Assembly: GCF_000173075.1 (NCBI RefSeq) | Contig: NZ_ABVL01000017.1 | Coordinates: 89,731-153,730, forward strand | Source of the DNA: Chthoniobacter flavus Ellin428 | Lineage (GTDB): Bacteria > Verrucomicrobiota > Verrucomicrobiia > Chthoniobacterales > Chthoniobacteraceae | Direction of reading: 5' to 3' | Length of the DNA: 64,000 nt | Notes under the pieces: generated by a model | The model's input: the letters and a program-made list of their open reading frames with translations, nothing else | Databases searched by the model: none | Told to the model about the DNA's origin: nothing | Program-made: the position numbers and the translations under genes | Part shown: positions 26,246-35,339 of the stretch, piece after piece | How the letters are laid out: each line of letters begins with the position of its first letter | Position numbering within the stretch: the stretch's first letter is position 1

Positions 26246-26635
26246 TTACTTCGCCTCAGAACCAACGCAGGCGTTGAAATTCAGCAGATCATCGACAAAC
26301 CGGAGGAGTTCCGAAGGCGACACCGGCTTCGGCAGTGTGGGCACGGACTCGGCCGCAGCCTCGTCGCGGGTCACTCCACCGGTCACAAAAGCGATGGGCA
26401 CACCGCGCAGCGTCGGATCCTCCTGAAGCTTCGCCGCCACTTCTTCGCCATTCATCCCGTTGATCTCTTTATCGAGCAGGATCAAATCGGGGCGGAATTC
26501 GCGGGCCGTATCGAGCGCCCGGCGACCGCAGGATTCCTCCCGGACCTCATAGCGGCCACTGCCTTCGAGAACGATTTGAAAAATCGTCGTCAGGGCGACC
26601 TCGTCATCGACATGGAGAATTCGAAGAGTACTCAT
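26246..26635 (-). CDS. Single-domain response regulator (REC)
   Basis: 129 residues consisting of a receiver domain only. Acidic pair D10-D11, phospho-acceptor D55 in LILLDKEING, switch T85 in AFVTGG and K103 in LPKPV are all present. No output domain, so it probably acts by protein-protein interaction or as a phosphate relay partner of one of the histidine kinases in the genome. No kinase gene is adjacent. Confidence 0.92.
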   Translation of the reverse strand: MSTLRILHVDDEVALTTIFQIVLEGSGRYEVREESCGRRALDTAREFRPDLILLDKEINGMNGEEVAAKLQEDPTLRGVPIAFVTGGVTRDEAAAESVPTLPKPVSPSELLRFVDDLLNFNACVGSEAK

Positions 26636-26915
26636 CGGCCACGGATATTGCGACGGCGCGGGGGCATCGGCAAACGGATGAACAGCTTAAGGAACAACGC
26701 CACACGCGCCGTGTCCAATTGGGATTCGGAATTATTTTGACGGGCAATTTTCATAGACGCGTTTTTGATAAAGCCACGCGCGTGCCCATGCCACCGGGGG
26801 CGATTACGGAGAATGCGGGAGGGATACCCCTAACGCAGATCAGGGACAAGCCTGAGAACACAGAGACGATCGATGCCTCGCGCCGACCAGTCACGGTAGT
26901 CAGTCCCGCAGAAAT

Positions 26916-27248
26916 CTACTCGTGATTCCGACTCAAGGTCTCCCGAAAGAGCCCGGAGGCCGTCGCGACCTGGAAACGCGCCGTGCTTCCATCCGCCTCC
27001 GTCTCCACCCGCCACTGATGTTGCGCCGCAAAGACTGTGATCCGCCGGCGCCGTTCCGAGGCGTCAAGCAGCTCTCCCTCCCACAGCAGGCCCAGGTCCT
27101 CAGAACTCGCCACGTAGTAATTGCGTTGCGACAGCCCTTCGCGGATGCGCGCCCGCAGTTGCAACCACGGAACGACGGTCGAATCCGAGGGAGAAACAAC
27201 CACGGTGCGAGTGTGGCTATGGCTGGAGGACGCAACGGCATTACTCAT
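26916..27248 (-). CDS. Conserved-looking small protein, function unknown
   Basis: 110 residues from the ATG at 27248. It starts with a Ser/His-rich leader and continues with a compact alpha/beta-looking domain containing VPWLQLRARIREGLSQRNY, DLGLLWEGELLD and RRRITVFAAQHQWRVE. No motif is known to me and there is no signal peptide. The divergent neighbour is the universal stress protein gene. The ~280 bp downstream to the REC gene contain no convincing feature. Confidence 0.5.
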   Translation of the reverse strand: MSNAVASSSHSHTRTVVVSPSDSTVVPWLQLRARIREGLSQRNYYVASSEDLGLLWEGELLDASERRRRITVFAAQHQWRVETEADGSTARFQVATASGLFRETLSRNHE

Positions 27249-27422
27249 AAAGAAAATGGGAAAATGGAGTTGGGGACAGTGTCGTCGATGACGTAGCCGA
27301 AGCTTCGCGACGCAGCCCACGAGACTTTAGCACAAATATCGAAGAACACACGCTTGCTTTCGCACTTCCCGGTGAGCTTGGATGGGAGCCCGAAGATATT
27401 TTTCTCCGCCGGCTTCTCTCTC

Positions 27423-27872
27423 ATGAAAACGATCATCGCGCTTGTCGATTTTTCCGATGTTACACAGCGAGTCCTCGAGCAGGCCACCATGCATGCGCAC
27501 ACCTACGGCGCCCGGCTCATTCTGGTGCACGTCGTGCCCGCCGAACCGGCAGTCGTGGAATTTGGCATCGCCTCCCCAACCCTGCTGCAGCCGCCTTCGG
27601 AGAAACGCGTCAAAAAGGATTACGGCCAACTCCTCCAACTGCAGGACTCACTGGCCGAATCCGGGGTCCAGGTCTCCGCGCAACAACTCGAGCAGGCCGA
27701 TGTCGGCAAGGTCGTGGACCTTTGCCACGGCCTGGAGGCGGATCTTATCGTCGTCGGTACGCATCACCACGGCGCCCTCTACCAGTTCTTCATCGGCACC
27801 TACACCGCGGATGTCCTGAAGAAGGCGCACTGCCCGGTCCTCGTGGTGCCGCCGGCGGAAAAGACCGCCTGA
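27423..27872 (+). CDS. Universal stress protein (UspA family)
   Basis: 149 residues from the ATG at 27423, one Usp domain. It starts MKTIIALVDFSD and ends with the nucleotide-binding loop GTHHHGALYQFFIGTYT and CPVLVVPP, the ATP-binding type of Usp (G-x-x-x-G-x8-G-T). Such proteins accumulate under starvation or respiratory stress and bind ATP. Its stop is 19 bp from the stop of the convergent zinc-motif gene. Confidence 0.93.
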   Translation: MKTIIALVDFSDVTQRVLEQATMHAHTYGARLILVHVVPAEPAVVEFGIASPTLLQPPSEKRVKKDYGQLLQLQDSLAESGVQVSAQQLEQADVGKVVDLCHGLEADLIVVGTHHHGALYQFFIGTYTADVLKKAHCPVLVVPPAEKTA

Positions 27873-27891
27873 CAGAACCGCCGCGACTGCA

Positions 27892-28182
27892 TCATCCTCG
27901 CGGCTCACGACGCGGCGCGATCGGTGGCACAGGCCCGCTTTTGTGTTGTTCCCGCCGCACGCGGGCATGCGGTGGCTCTTCCGTCGGTATCTGCCGCGCG
28001 TTGCACATGCAGCAGCGCCACGGGCGTTCGTCCTCACGACGGCGGAGGAACCACCACGGAATCGCCCACAAACCGCAGGTCACGATGGTGCCCAGCATGT
28101 GGCGATAAGTTTCCAGGCCGCGTTTGGTGAAACGCCGCAACTGCCCGCATCGTTCGCAGTAAAAGGAAGTGAAGTGGCGCAT
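27892..28182 (-). CDS. Small protein with paired CxxC motifs and a membrane-like segment
   Basis: 96 residues. YCERCGQ near residue 9 and RCCMCNARQ near 57 form a split zinc-ribbon pattern around a hydrophobic stretch (HMLGTIVTCGLWAIPWWFL, about 28-46). This suggests a membrane-associated zinc-ribbon protein. The tail is Pro/Arg-rich. No function known to me. Convergent with uspA. Confidence 0.65.
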   Translation of the reverse strand: MRHFTSFYCERCGQLRRFTKRGLETYRHMLGTIVTCGLWAIPWWFLRRREDERPWRCCMCNARQIPTEEPPHARVRREQHKSGPVPPIAPRREPRG

Positions 28183-28295
28183 CTATTGGGGGCGAAAGGA
28201 GGAAACTCGTGCTCCTGCGTATATCTCCAACCATCTTGTGGTGGAAACCTTTACACAAATTCGCTTTTCCCATCAGCCGATTCGCCCCCCTTTCT

Positions 28296-28607
28296 CTACG
28301 CCCGGGGCGCGGCACGGACCACCGCTCGCGGCATCGGGAAAACCTCGGCGCGAAAACCGACATCGGCCTTGATGACCGGATCCCCCGCCGTGAGAGAAGC
28401 CGGATCGACCTCGTCCGGCAATTCCAACAGGCCCATGCCAAAGCCGCCCGCCGGATCAGCCACCGGACCGAAGCCCACGGCGTATCCTCGTTCCAATTGA
28501 CCGCGCCAGTAGCCAGCGTGTTCCTGCATGAGTTGGAGTTCCGCCGGCGTCATGTCCTGCATGAAAGTCGGGCGCGGCGGGAGCAGTTTGAAGAAATAGT
28601 ATTTCAT
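28296..28607 (-). CDS. YciI-family protein
   Basis: 103 residues of the small ferredoxin-like alpha/beta barrel fold. Family features are M...HAGYWRGQLERG, GFGPVADPAGGFGMGLLEL and the DP-I-AD-GF-AEV-PM ending strand. YciI proteins are dimeric with a His/Asp pair (H here in QEHAGYW) and weak hydrolase or dehydrochlorinase-like activities; the physiological role is unclear. It sits 5' of and divergent from the glutathionyl-hydroquinone reductase gene. Confidence 0.88.
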   Translation of the reverse strand: MKYYFFKLLPPRPTFMQDMTPAELQLMQEHAGYWRGQLERGYAVGFGPVADPAGGFGMGLLELPDEVDPASLTAGDPVIKADVGFRAEVFPMPRAVVRAAPRA

Positions 28608-28711
28608 CGCCCTGGCGTTGTGCCCCGAAAAAGCCGTTCAGGAAAGGATTTCGCCACGCGATAGGAACGCCAATGCTCGCGCAAACGTCAGGTGTTGCTA
28701 CATTCACCGCC

Positions 28712-29662
28712 ATGAGCGCGCAGTTTCCGGATGAACAGAACGACGACGGCGAATTCGAACGGCAGGAAGATGCCTTTCGCGACTGGGTTTCCTCCGACGG
28801 CTCCACAGCTTATCCAGCGGAACCCGGCCGCTATCACCTCTATGTTTCGCTCGCCTGTCCTTGGGCCAGCCGCACGGTCATCGTTCGCCATCTTCTAGGG
28901 CTGGAAGAGGCGGTCGGCTGCACCGTCGTCGATCCGATCCGCGACGAACGCGGTTGGGCATTTCGCGATGGCCCCGGCTACAGCCACGACCCCATCGAGG
29001 GCTTTAGTTTTTTGAGCCAGGCCTACACGACGACCGATCCGCAATTCCAGGGTCGCGTCACCGTCCCGGTGCTTTGGGACAAAACCACGCGGCGCATCGT
29101 GAACAATTCCGAGGACGACATCTGCCGGATGTTTGCCGAGGCCTTCACCGGCTTGGTGGCTCCCGGTGGCACATTGCCCGACCTCTTTCCCAAGGAAATC
29201 GAAGACGACCATCGCAAGCTGGCCGAATTCATCTATTCGCGGGTGAACAACGGCGTCTACCGTGCCGGCTTCGCCTCCAGCCAACGGGCCTACGAGAATG
29301 CCTTTCGCATTCTCTTCGCTGCGCTCGATGAACTCGACACCCGACTCGCCACGCGTCGCTACCTTTTCGGCTCCAAACCCGTCGAGGCGGACTGGCGTCT
29401 CTTTTGCACGCTCGTCCGCTTCGATGCTGTCTACTTCGGGCACTTCAAGTGCAACCTGCGACGCATCTTCGACTACGCGCATCTCGACGGCTATTTGCGC
29501 GATCTCTACCAACTGCCGGGCATCGCCGGGACGGTCAATCTCGACCACATCAAGCGGCACTACTACTACACCCACGACGATATCAACCCGACGCGGATCG
29601 TGCCCCTCGGTCCCCTGCTCGACTTCACCCGACCTCATGGCCGAGAGAAGCTGAGTGGGTGA
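28712..29662 (+). CDS. Glutathionyl-hydroquinone reductase (YqjG/ECM4 type)
   Basis: Xi-class glutathione transferase that reduces glutathionyl-hydroquinones. 316 residues from the ATG at 28712; an ATG at 28673 would add 13 residues, and a GGAAAGG lies upstream of it. Catalytic C49 in SLACPWASR, VPVLWDK and NNSEDDICRMF form the thioredoxin-like part. The all-helical domain ends with LPGIAGTVNLDHIKRHYYYTHDDINP, the characteristic ECM4 signature. It implies use of glutathione or a similar thiol, or detoxification of quinone-type aromatics. Confidence 0.94.
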   Translation: MSAQFPDEQNDDGEFERQEDAFRDWVSSDGSTAYPAEPGRYHLYVSLACPWASRTVIVRHLLGLEEAVGCTVVDPIRDERGWAFRDGPGYSHDPIEGFSFLSQAYTTTDPQFQGRVTVPVLWDKTTRRIVNNSEDDICRMFAEAFTGLVAPGGTLPDLFPKEIEDDHRKLAEFIYSRVNNGVYRAGFASSQRAYENAFRILFAALDELDTRLATRRYLFGSKPVEADWRLFCTLVRFDAVYFGHFKCNLRRIFDYAHLDGYLRDLYQLPGIAGTVNLDHIKRHYYYTHDDINPTRIVPLGPLLDFTRPHGREKLSG

Positions 29663-29749
29663 GACCACGCCGCAGCGTCCGGCAAATACGCTGAGCGAAT
29701 CACGACAGCGTCGGTGGCCCGCCCTTTCGTATTGCGGCTCCCGCCCGAA

Positions 29750-30226
29750 CTACTTCGTCTTCGGCGGAACGCTCAGCACCGTCCCGATCGAAAGCTTCTT
29801 CTCGTCGGTGATGTGATTGGCCGTCTTCAGCGCCGTCACGGATACGCCGTACTGGCTGGCGATGCCGCCAAGTGTTTCACCCTTGGCCACCGTGTGTGTG
29901 GTATGGAAGCCACCCACCGTCGCAGCCGGCTTCTTGGGCGTGTAGGGTCTGGCCACTACCGGCTTGGGCGTGCTGACCGGTTTCTCCGGCCCAGTCCCCC
30001 GGTGATGGACATAGTCGGCCAGCGCCGGGTCGATCTGGATGATCTTCGCCTCGAGCTTTCGGTCAGCCTCTTCATAAGCCGCCCGCACCTTCGGATCCCG
30101 CAGCGCGATCGTGCGCTCCTGCTGGTATTCCTGTTCCAGGCTGGCCGAGGAAGTAGCGTGCAAAACAGGCGAAGCGAAAACGGCAACGGAGAGTGCGAGG
30201 ACAGCGTATTTAGGGGTCATGGCCAT
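29750..30226 (-). CDS. Secreted LysM-domain protein
   Basis: 158 residues from the ATG at 30226 (MAMTPKYAV). Signal peptide about 1-24 (cleavage after VLHA), a charged helical region 25-75, a Pro-rich linker, and one C-terminal LysM module (HTVAKGETLGGIASQYGVSV ending IGTVLSVPP). LysM binds peptidoglycan, so this is a cell-wall-associated periplasmic protein without a visible catalytic domain. Confidence 0.85.
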   Translation of the reverse strand: MAMTPKYAVLALSVAVFASPVLHATSSASLEQEYQQERTIALRDPKVRAAYEEADRKLEAKIIQIDPALADYVHHRGTGPEKPVSTPKPVVARPYTPKKPAATVGGFHTTHTVAKGETLGGIASQYGVSVTALKTANHITDEKKLSIGTVLSVPPKTK

Positions 30227-30282
30227 CGCATAACCGACCGAGCCACTCCACCGCAAGCTCAGCTTGAGAATGTAGACGAGCG

Positions 30283-30362
30283 GCCACAAAAAGACGCAGC
30301 GGGCACAAAAATTTGCCGGCCGAAGCCGACCGTCTTTTGCGCCTTCTGTGCCTCTTCGTGGC
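30283..30362. repeat. Inverted repeat between LysM and gluconokinase genes
   Basis: Left arm GCCACAAAAAGACGCAGCGG GCACAAAA (30283-30310), right arm TTTTGCGCCTTCTGTGCCTC TTCGTGGC (30335-30362), spacer 24 bp. A smaller GCCGGC hairpin lies in the centre. Similar TTTGTGCCTCTTCGTGGC sequences are, from memory, widespread in environmental bacteria. Confidence 0.8.
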
Positions 30363-30385
30363 TACCCTCTGCCGATTGCGGCCCG

Positions 30386-30973
30386 TTACGACCGCATCGC
30401 AAACGGATGCAGTTGCGGCATCGCCTGCCACACCAGGTCGGCCACGCCATCGGGCGGCTCCGTCCCTACCTCGACGCGGACGATCGAAGGCTCTGCTTTG
30501 GTGTCGGGCGGTTCCGCGGCATCGAGCTGCGAACTCAGCAGCGAAGCCGGGAAAAAATGGGTGTGCGCTGCTTCGCGTGCCTCGAGCCGCTGCTTCAAGA
30601 CCTCCGGCTTCACGTCGAGCCAGGCGATCGCCACCTGGCCGCCCACCATGCGCGCTTCATTCACATAAGTGCGGAAGCGATCCCGCGTGCGGCGCCGCAA
30701 GCACGAGCAAGCGATGATCACGCTTTCCCCACGTCGCCGCCAGGCAATCATCCCGCCGATGATGCGCTCCGCCCAATTCTGGCGGTAAGCATCGGACAAC
30801 GGCTGGCCGCTCTTCATCTGCTCCACTGCCTCGCGGCTGTGGTAATCGTCCGCGTCAATCAGCGGCAGGCTCATCTCCCTGGCCAGGGCCTCGGCCACCA
30901 CGCTCTTTCCAGAGCCGCTGGGCCCGGCCACGATCAAGGCATACCAACGGTCTCTAACTAGCAAATCCGACAT
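30386..30973 (-). CDS. Gluconokinase-like P-loop sugar kinase
   Basis: 195 residues from the ATG at 30973. Walker A GPSGSGKS (17-24), then the gluconokinase-type acceptor region PLIDADDYHSREAVEQMKSG with GQPLSD and the NWAERI helix, and the ACSCLRRRTRDRFR segment (normally ACSALK-YRD-LR). The product would be 6-phosphogluconate feeding the pentose-phosphate or Entner-Doudoroff pathway. The Cys-Leu-Arg substitution and the ~20-residue longer C-terminus are slight deviations. No gluconate transporter is adjacent. Confidence 0.85.
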   Translation of the reverse strand: MSDLLVRDRWYALIVAGPSGSGKSVVAEALAREMSLPLIDADDYHSREAVEQMKSGQPLSDAYRQNWAERIIGGMIAWRRRGESVIIACSCLRRRTRDRFRTYVNEARMVGGQVAIAWLDVKPEVLKQRLEAREAAHTHFFPASLLSSQLDAAEPPDTKAEPSIVRVEVGTEPPDGVADLVWQAMPQLHPFAMRS

Positions 30974-31194
30974 GAATGATTCCTTTCGATGAGGAAGAGA
31001 GAGGGGCGTAAACGCATGATGGGCGCCACAGTGCAAAGGTTTGGCCGCGCCTGCCAAGCATTCTGTTGAATCGGCGACCGGCGCCGCCCTTCAGCACGTT
31101 CGGTCCTGGACAACGGTTTCCAAAAATTCCAACCATCGGGGTTTTCCCCTATCTACGACGGCACACCCATTGCTGGATTTTCATCCACCTTTTC

Positions 31195-31839
31195 ATGCGC
31201 CTACCCCTTTTTTTGCCCATCGTCTGCGTATTATTGCTGATACGCACGACCTGTCTGGCCGATACGGTCATCGAGGGACACGTCACGCTGCCGAAATCGC
31301 ACGCCGCTCCGGTGATGAACAAGCGTTATGAGATCGTGACGAAAAACGGCGTCGTGGCTACCGACCCACCCCGCGCGGTTGTCTATCTGGAAGGGAAATT
31401 TTCCAAGCCGGCCAACCTGCCCGTGCAGCAAATGGCGCAGAAGAACCTCGCCTTCGTCACGCCGCTGCTCGCCGTGCAGGCCGGCACGAAGGTCGAGTTC
31501 CCGAATCTCGACGACACCTTTCACAACATCTTTTCCTACTCCCCGGCCAAGCGCTTCGACCTCGGTCGCTACCGGTCGGATGAGCGACCGATCCCCTCAC
31601 AAGTCTTCGATGTGGCCGGGCTCGTCACGCTGCATTGCGACATCCACGAGCACATGCGCGGGCTCATCCTCGTCCTCGACACCCCGCACTTCACCACCAG
31701 CGATACCGAAGGGCACTATCGCCTGACCGGGCTACCCGCCGGTCACTACACGCTCAAGGCCTGGGTGGATAGCAAGACGACCAAGGAACAGCCGGTGGAC
31801 CTGAAAAGCGGAGGGACGCTGCACCTCGACTTCCCGTGA
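31195..31839 (+). CDS. Secreted cupredoxin-like (methylamine-utilisation-type) protein
   Basis: 214 residues from the ATG at 31195. Signal peptide about 1-22 (CLADT). A plastocyanin-like domain has H110 in DTFHNIFSYS, C148, H151 and M154 in LHCDIHEHMRG, the ligand set of a type 1 copper site. It is followed by a carboxypeptidase-regulatory-like beta sandwich (TEGHYRLTGLPAGHYTLKAWV) near 165-214. It was historically annotated as methylamine utilisation protein, but no mau genes are here. It is the first gene of an operon: its TGA overlaps the GTG of the kinase gene in GTGA. It may be a periplasmic copper or redox sensor feeding the kinase. Confidence 0.82.
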   Translation: MRLPLFLPIVCVLLLIRTTCLADTVIEGHVTLPKSHAAPVMNKRYEIVTKNGVVATDPPRAVVYLEGKFSKPANLPVQQMAQKNLAFVTPLLAVQAGTKVEFPNLDDTFHNIFSYSPAKRFDLGRYRSDERPIPSQVFDVAGLVTLHCDIHEHMRGLILVLDTPHFTTSDTEGHYRLTGLPAGHYTLKAWVDSKTTKEQPVDLKSGGTLHLDFP

Positions 31840-34094
31840 GCGCGCTGCCGCCTCTTCGCACTCATCACTTTCGGACGAAGCTTCTCGTCGCGATGATGAT
31901 CATCGTCGTGTCGATCACCGGCGTGGCCTTGATCATCGCGCAGCGCAACGTCGCGGAGAATTTCGAGCGGAACACGCGAGCCGATTTCCAAAGCCAGATT
32001 GCCGCCGAACACGCCGCGCGCGATGTGCGTCTCGCCGTGCTCACCGAGCGCTGCCGGCAACTCGTCGAGTCTCGCATCCGTGCCGCCTTCGAGGATGACG
32101 CTCCGGATCTGGTCTACCGCACCGCCCAGACGGAATTGCCCGACGCCCTCGCCACCCGCGAAGGCGGCGCCGAAACACCCGGCGCGGTGCTCAACGCCAA
32201 ATTCTATCGCTTCCTCGATGAGAAAGGCGCCGTGATTCCACCGCCCGCCGAAGATTTCGGCGCGCTCGAGAGAGGCGACAAGTTCGACGAAAGGGATCTC
32301 GCGCTGCGCGGTTTACCCGAGGATCACCAGGTCGGTTTCGTCGTCGTGCACAAGGCCGATGGCGGCGAAGCCGTCGACGAAGTCATCGTCACACCGATCT
32401 TTTCGCGCAATGCGAACGCCGTCGTCGCCGCGCTGGTCATCGGCTTCAAGCCGATCGCGCTCGGCGGCGATACTCCGGCGCACGGCCGGATCACCGCCGG
32501 CCTGTGGCTCAATGGCCGCCTGCACATGCCGGCGCTCTCGCCGGCTGCGGTGGATAAAATCGCCTCCCGGCTGGATGGCCTCCCCCCGCATCTGCTGGCT
32601 TCCGGTTTCACCAGTCTTTCCGAAGACATCGATGGCGTTCCGCATCTGCTTTTCCTCAAGCAGACCAATCCCGGCTCGCACTATCCTCCGGCCTACGAAG
32701 TCTCGCTGTATTCGCAGGCCGACGCCCTGGCCCGCCAGCGAGAGTTGCGTTGGGAAATCGTGGGTATCGGCTTTCTCGTGCTGCTGGCCGGTCTTGGCCT
32801 GAGCCACATTCTTTCCTCCCGTCTCTCGGCGCCGGTCGAAACGCTCGAAGTCGTCTCCGCGGAAAACGTCGTGCAGCGCGAGCGGGCGGAGGCAGCCCTG
32901 GAGGTGACCAATGAGGAATTGCACGCGCGCAATGCCGAGTTGCAGAAAGCGCTCGCCGATCTCGAAGCCGCGCAGCAACACGTCATCCAGCAGGAACGTC
33001 TCCGCGCGCTGGGGCAAATGGCCAGCGGCATCGCCCACGATTTCAACAACGCGCTCGTCCCCATCCTCGGCTTTTGCGAATTGCTGCAACTGAGCCCCAA
33101 CGCGCTGCAGGATCGCAAGAAATGCCTCAGTTATCTCGAGACCATCCAGACCGCAGCCAAGGATGCCGCCAGCGTGGTGAGTCGCTTGCGCGAATTCTAT
33201 CGTGCCAATACCGGCGAGGAGGAATTCGGCCCCGTGCAATTGTCGCGCCTGGTCAATCAAGCCATCAAGCTCACACAACCGAGGTGGAAGGATCAGGCCC
33301 AGGCCAATGGCGTCACGATCAGCATCGTCCCGCAATTGAGTGATGTGCCACCGGTGCGCGGCGAGGAATCGGCGCTCCGCGAAGTGCTCACCAATCTCAT
33401 CTTCAACGCCGTCGACGCCATGCCAGCCGGGGGCACCATCACCATTCGCACCCGCCGCGAGAGTGACTGCGGCGTGTTGGAAGTGGCCGACTCCGGCACG
33501 GGTATGACGGAGGAAGTGCGCCAGCGCTGCCTCGAACCCTTCTTCACCACCAAGGGCGAACGCGGCACCGGTCTTGGCCTCTCCATGGTCTTCGGCATCG
33601 TGCAACGCCACGGCGGGCAGATCGATTTGCGCAGCGAACTCGGTCGCGGCACCACCTTTCTCATTTCCCTGCCCTTTTTCCGCGAAGAAAAGTTCGCCGT
33701 GGTCGCGGCCAAAACCGCGCCCACCAAATCACTCCGCATTCTCGTGGTGGATGACGAAGCGCCCGTGCGCACGCTCCTCGCCGCCGCGCTCCGGGAGGAT
33801 GGCCACGAGGTGGAACTCGCCGAGCAGGGCGTCGATGGACTGCGCCGTTTCCTCGCGGGCAAGTTCGATCTGGTGATCACGGACAAAGCCATGCCGGGCA
33901 TGAGCGGCGATCAAATGGCCACCGCGATCAAGCAGGTGTCGCCACACATGCCGATTGTTCTCCTCACCGGCTTCGGTCAATTTCTCGACAAGGAAAAGAT
34001 CCCTTCGATCGATGTGCTCGTGGCCAAGCCCATCGGCGTTGTGGCCCTGCGCGAAGCCATTTCCCAGGCTTTGAGCCCGGCTCCGGTCGCATGA
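31836..34094 (+). CDS. Hybrid sensor histidine kinase with C-terminal receiver
   Basis: 752 residues from the overlapping GTG. A first membrane span (about 14-34) and a second (about 308-325) enclose a ~270-residue periplasmic sensor domain. A coiled coil (345-390), then the HisKA box with H401 in SGIAHDFNNALVP, N box NLIFNAVDAM, G boxes DSGTGM and GTGLGLSMV, and a receiver with DDE and phospho-acceptor D683 in LVITDKAMPGMSG complete it. It autophosphorylates and relays to its own receiver; no DNA-binding partner is adjacent. It overlaps both neighbours by 4 bp (GTGA and ATGA), so it is translationally coupled to the cupredoxin-like protein and the porin. Confidence 0.95.
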   Translation: MSALPPLRTHHFRTKLLVAMMIIVVSITGVALIIAQRNVAENFERNTRADFQSQIAAEHAARDVRLAVLTERCRQLVESRIRAAFEDDAPDLVYRTAQTELPDALATREGGAETPGAVLNAKFYRFLDEKGAVIPPPAEDFGALERGDKFDERDLALRGLPEDHQVGFVVVHKADGGEAVDEVIVTPIFSRNANAVVAALVIGFKPIALGGDTPAHGRITAGLWLNGRLHMPALSPAAVDKIASRLDGLPPHLLASGFTSLSEDIDGVPHLLFLKQTNPGSHYPPAYEVSLYSQADALARQRELRWEIVGIGFLVLLAGLGLSHILSSRLSAPVETLEVVSAENVVQRERAEAALEVTNEELHARNAELQKALADLEAAQQHVIQQERLRALGQMASGIAHDFNNALVPILGFCELLQLSPNALQDRKKCLSYLETIQTAAKDAASVVSRLREFYRANTGEEEFGPVQLSRLVNQAIKLTQPRWKDQAQANGVTISIVPQLSDVPPVRGEESALREVLTNLIFNAVDAMPAGGTITIRTRRESDCGVLEVADSGTGMTEEVRQRCLEPFFTTKGERGTGLGLSMVFGIVQRHGGQIDLRSELGRGTTFLISLPFFREEKFAVVAAKTAPTKSLRILVVDDEAPVRTLLAAALREDGHEVELAEQGVDGLRRFLAGKFDLVITDKAMPGMSGDQMATAIKQVSPHMPIVLLTGFGQFLDKEKIPSIDVLVAKPIGVVALREAISQALSPAPVA

Positions 34095-35338
34095 AGATCG
34101 CCCGCACGTTTCTCTACCTGCTACTCGCGGCGACTGTCGAAGCGCGCGCCCAGTCGATCATTGAGCAACTGGACAACGCGCTCACCTTCTCCGCTTTCGA
34201 TGGAAGCTGCCGGGTGCGGCTGAGCGGCCTGGTCGACCTCGAGGCCTATCACCTCGAGCAGCCTGCGCCCGCGCTCATCGACACCGACCGCCATGCCCTT
34301 TTCAATCCGCGCCTCTCGCTCTTTCTCGATGCCCAATTCGGCTCGCACGTCTACGCCTTTGCCCAATCGCGCGTCGACCGCGGCTTCGATCCCAGCGATT
34401 CGGGTGGGCGCATGCGACTCGATGAATACGCGGTGCGCGTCACGCCTTGGGACGATGGCCGTTTCAATGTTCAGGCCGGCAAATTCTCAACGGTGGTCGG
34501 CAACTGGGCGCCGCGTCACGACTCGTGGGAAAACCCATTCATCAACGCTCCCCTCCCCTACGAAAATCCCACGGGCGTGTGGGATAGCATGGTGCCCGAA
34601 GAAACGTACGACCTGCTCCAATGGAGCCACGTGAACGCGACCGACAAGCCACAGGACGTCTACGCGGATAAATACCTGCGCAATCCCATCATCTGGGGAC
34701 CGAGCTATGCAACCGGGATGTCGGTCTTCGGTGCCTTGGGAAAATTCGACTACGCCGCCGAAATCAAAAACAGCGCGCTCTCCTCGCGGCCGGAGGCCTG
34801 GAATATTACGGATGTCGGCTTTTCGCATCCCACCTACAGCGGACGACTCGGCTGGCGACCCGATGAGATGTGGAAGTTTGGCATCTCCGCGAGCGTCGGT
34901 CCGTATCTCATGCCGAGCGCGGCTTCGACGGTGCCGCCGGGTCACGGCTTCGGCGACTACCGGGAAATTCTTCTCGGGCAGGATATCCGTTTCGCCTGGC
35001 ATCACTTCCAGTTGTGGGCCGAGTTCTTCGAAGTGCGCTTCGACATCCCGGGCATCGCCCATGCGGATACCTTCTCCTACTACATCGAAGGACGATACCA
35101 AATCACCCCGCAATTCTTCGCCGCGCTCCGCTGGAACCAGCAACTCTTCGGCAGCATTCGCAATGACGATAACGAACTCCAACGCTGGGGTCGCGACGCC
35201 GCGCGCATCGACATCGCCCTCGGCTATCGCTTCACCGAGTACACGCAACTGAAGTTGCAATACAGCCTGCTGCGTGAAGACCCGGCGCAGAACCGCTACA
35301 ACAACCTCTTCGCCGTGCAATTCACCCTGCGGTTCTAG
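34091..35338 (+). CDS. Porin-like outer-membrane beta-barrel protein
   Basis: 415 residues. Signal peptide about 1-21 (ARAQS). It has repeated amphipathic strands with aromatic girdles, typical alternating patterns such as VYAFAQSRVDRGFD and FAWHHFQLWAEFFEVRF, and a terminal strand ending FTLRF with C-terminal Phe. No specific family could be named. It is the last gene of the three-gene operon, starting inside the kinase stop (ATGA). Its stop is one base from the stop of the convergent pectate-lyase-like gene. Confidence 0.8.
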   Translation: MKIARTFLYLLLAATVEARAQSIIEQLDNALTFSAFDGSCRVRLSGLVDLEAYHLEQPAPALIDTDRHALFNPRLSLFLDAQFGSHVYAFAQSRVDRGFDPSDSGGRMRLDEYAVRVTPWDDGRFNVQAGKFSTVVGNWAPRHDSWENPFINAPLPYENPTGVWDSMVPEETYDLLQWSHVNATDKPQDVYADKYLRNPIIWGPSYATGMSVFGALGKFDYAAEIKNSALSSRPEAWNITDVGFSHPTYSGRLGWRPDEMWKFGISASVGPYLMPSAASTVPPGHGFGDYREILLGQDIRFAWHHFQLWAEFFEVRFDIPGIAHADTFSYYIEGRYQITPQFFAALRWNQQLFGSIRNDDNELQRWGRDAARIDIALGYRFTEYTQLKLQYSLLREDPAQNRYNNLFAVQFTLRF

Positions 35339-35339
35339 T

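Noticed and set aside
26719..26925. 68-codon plus-strand frame between the REC gene and its neighbour
   Set aside because: No protein-like composition and it ends inside the opposing gene; start context poor.
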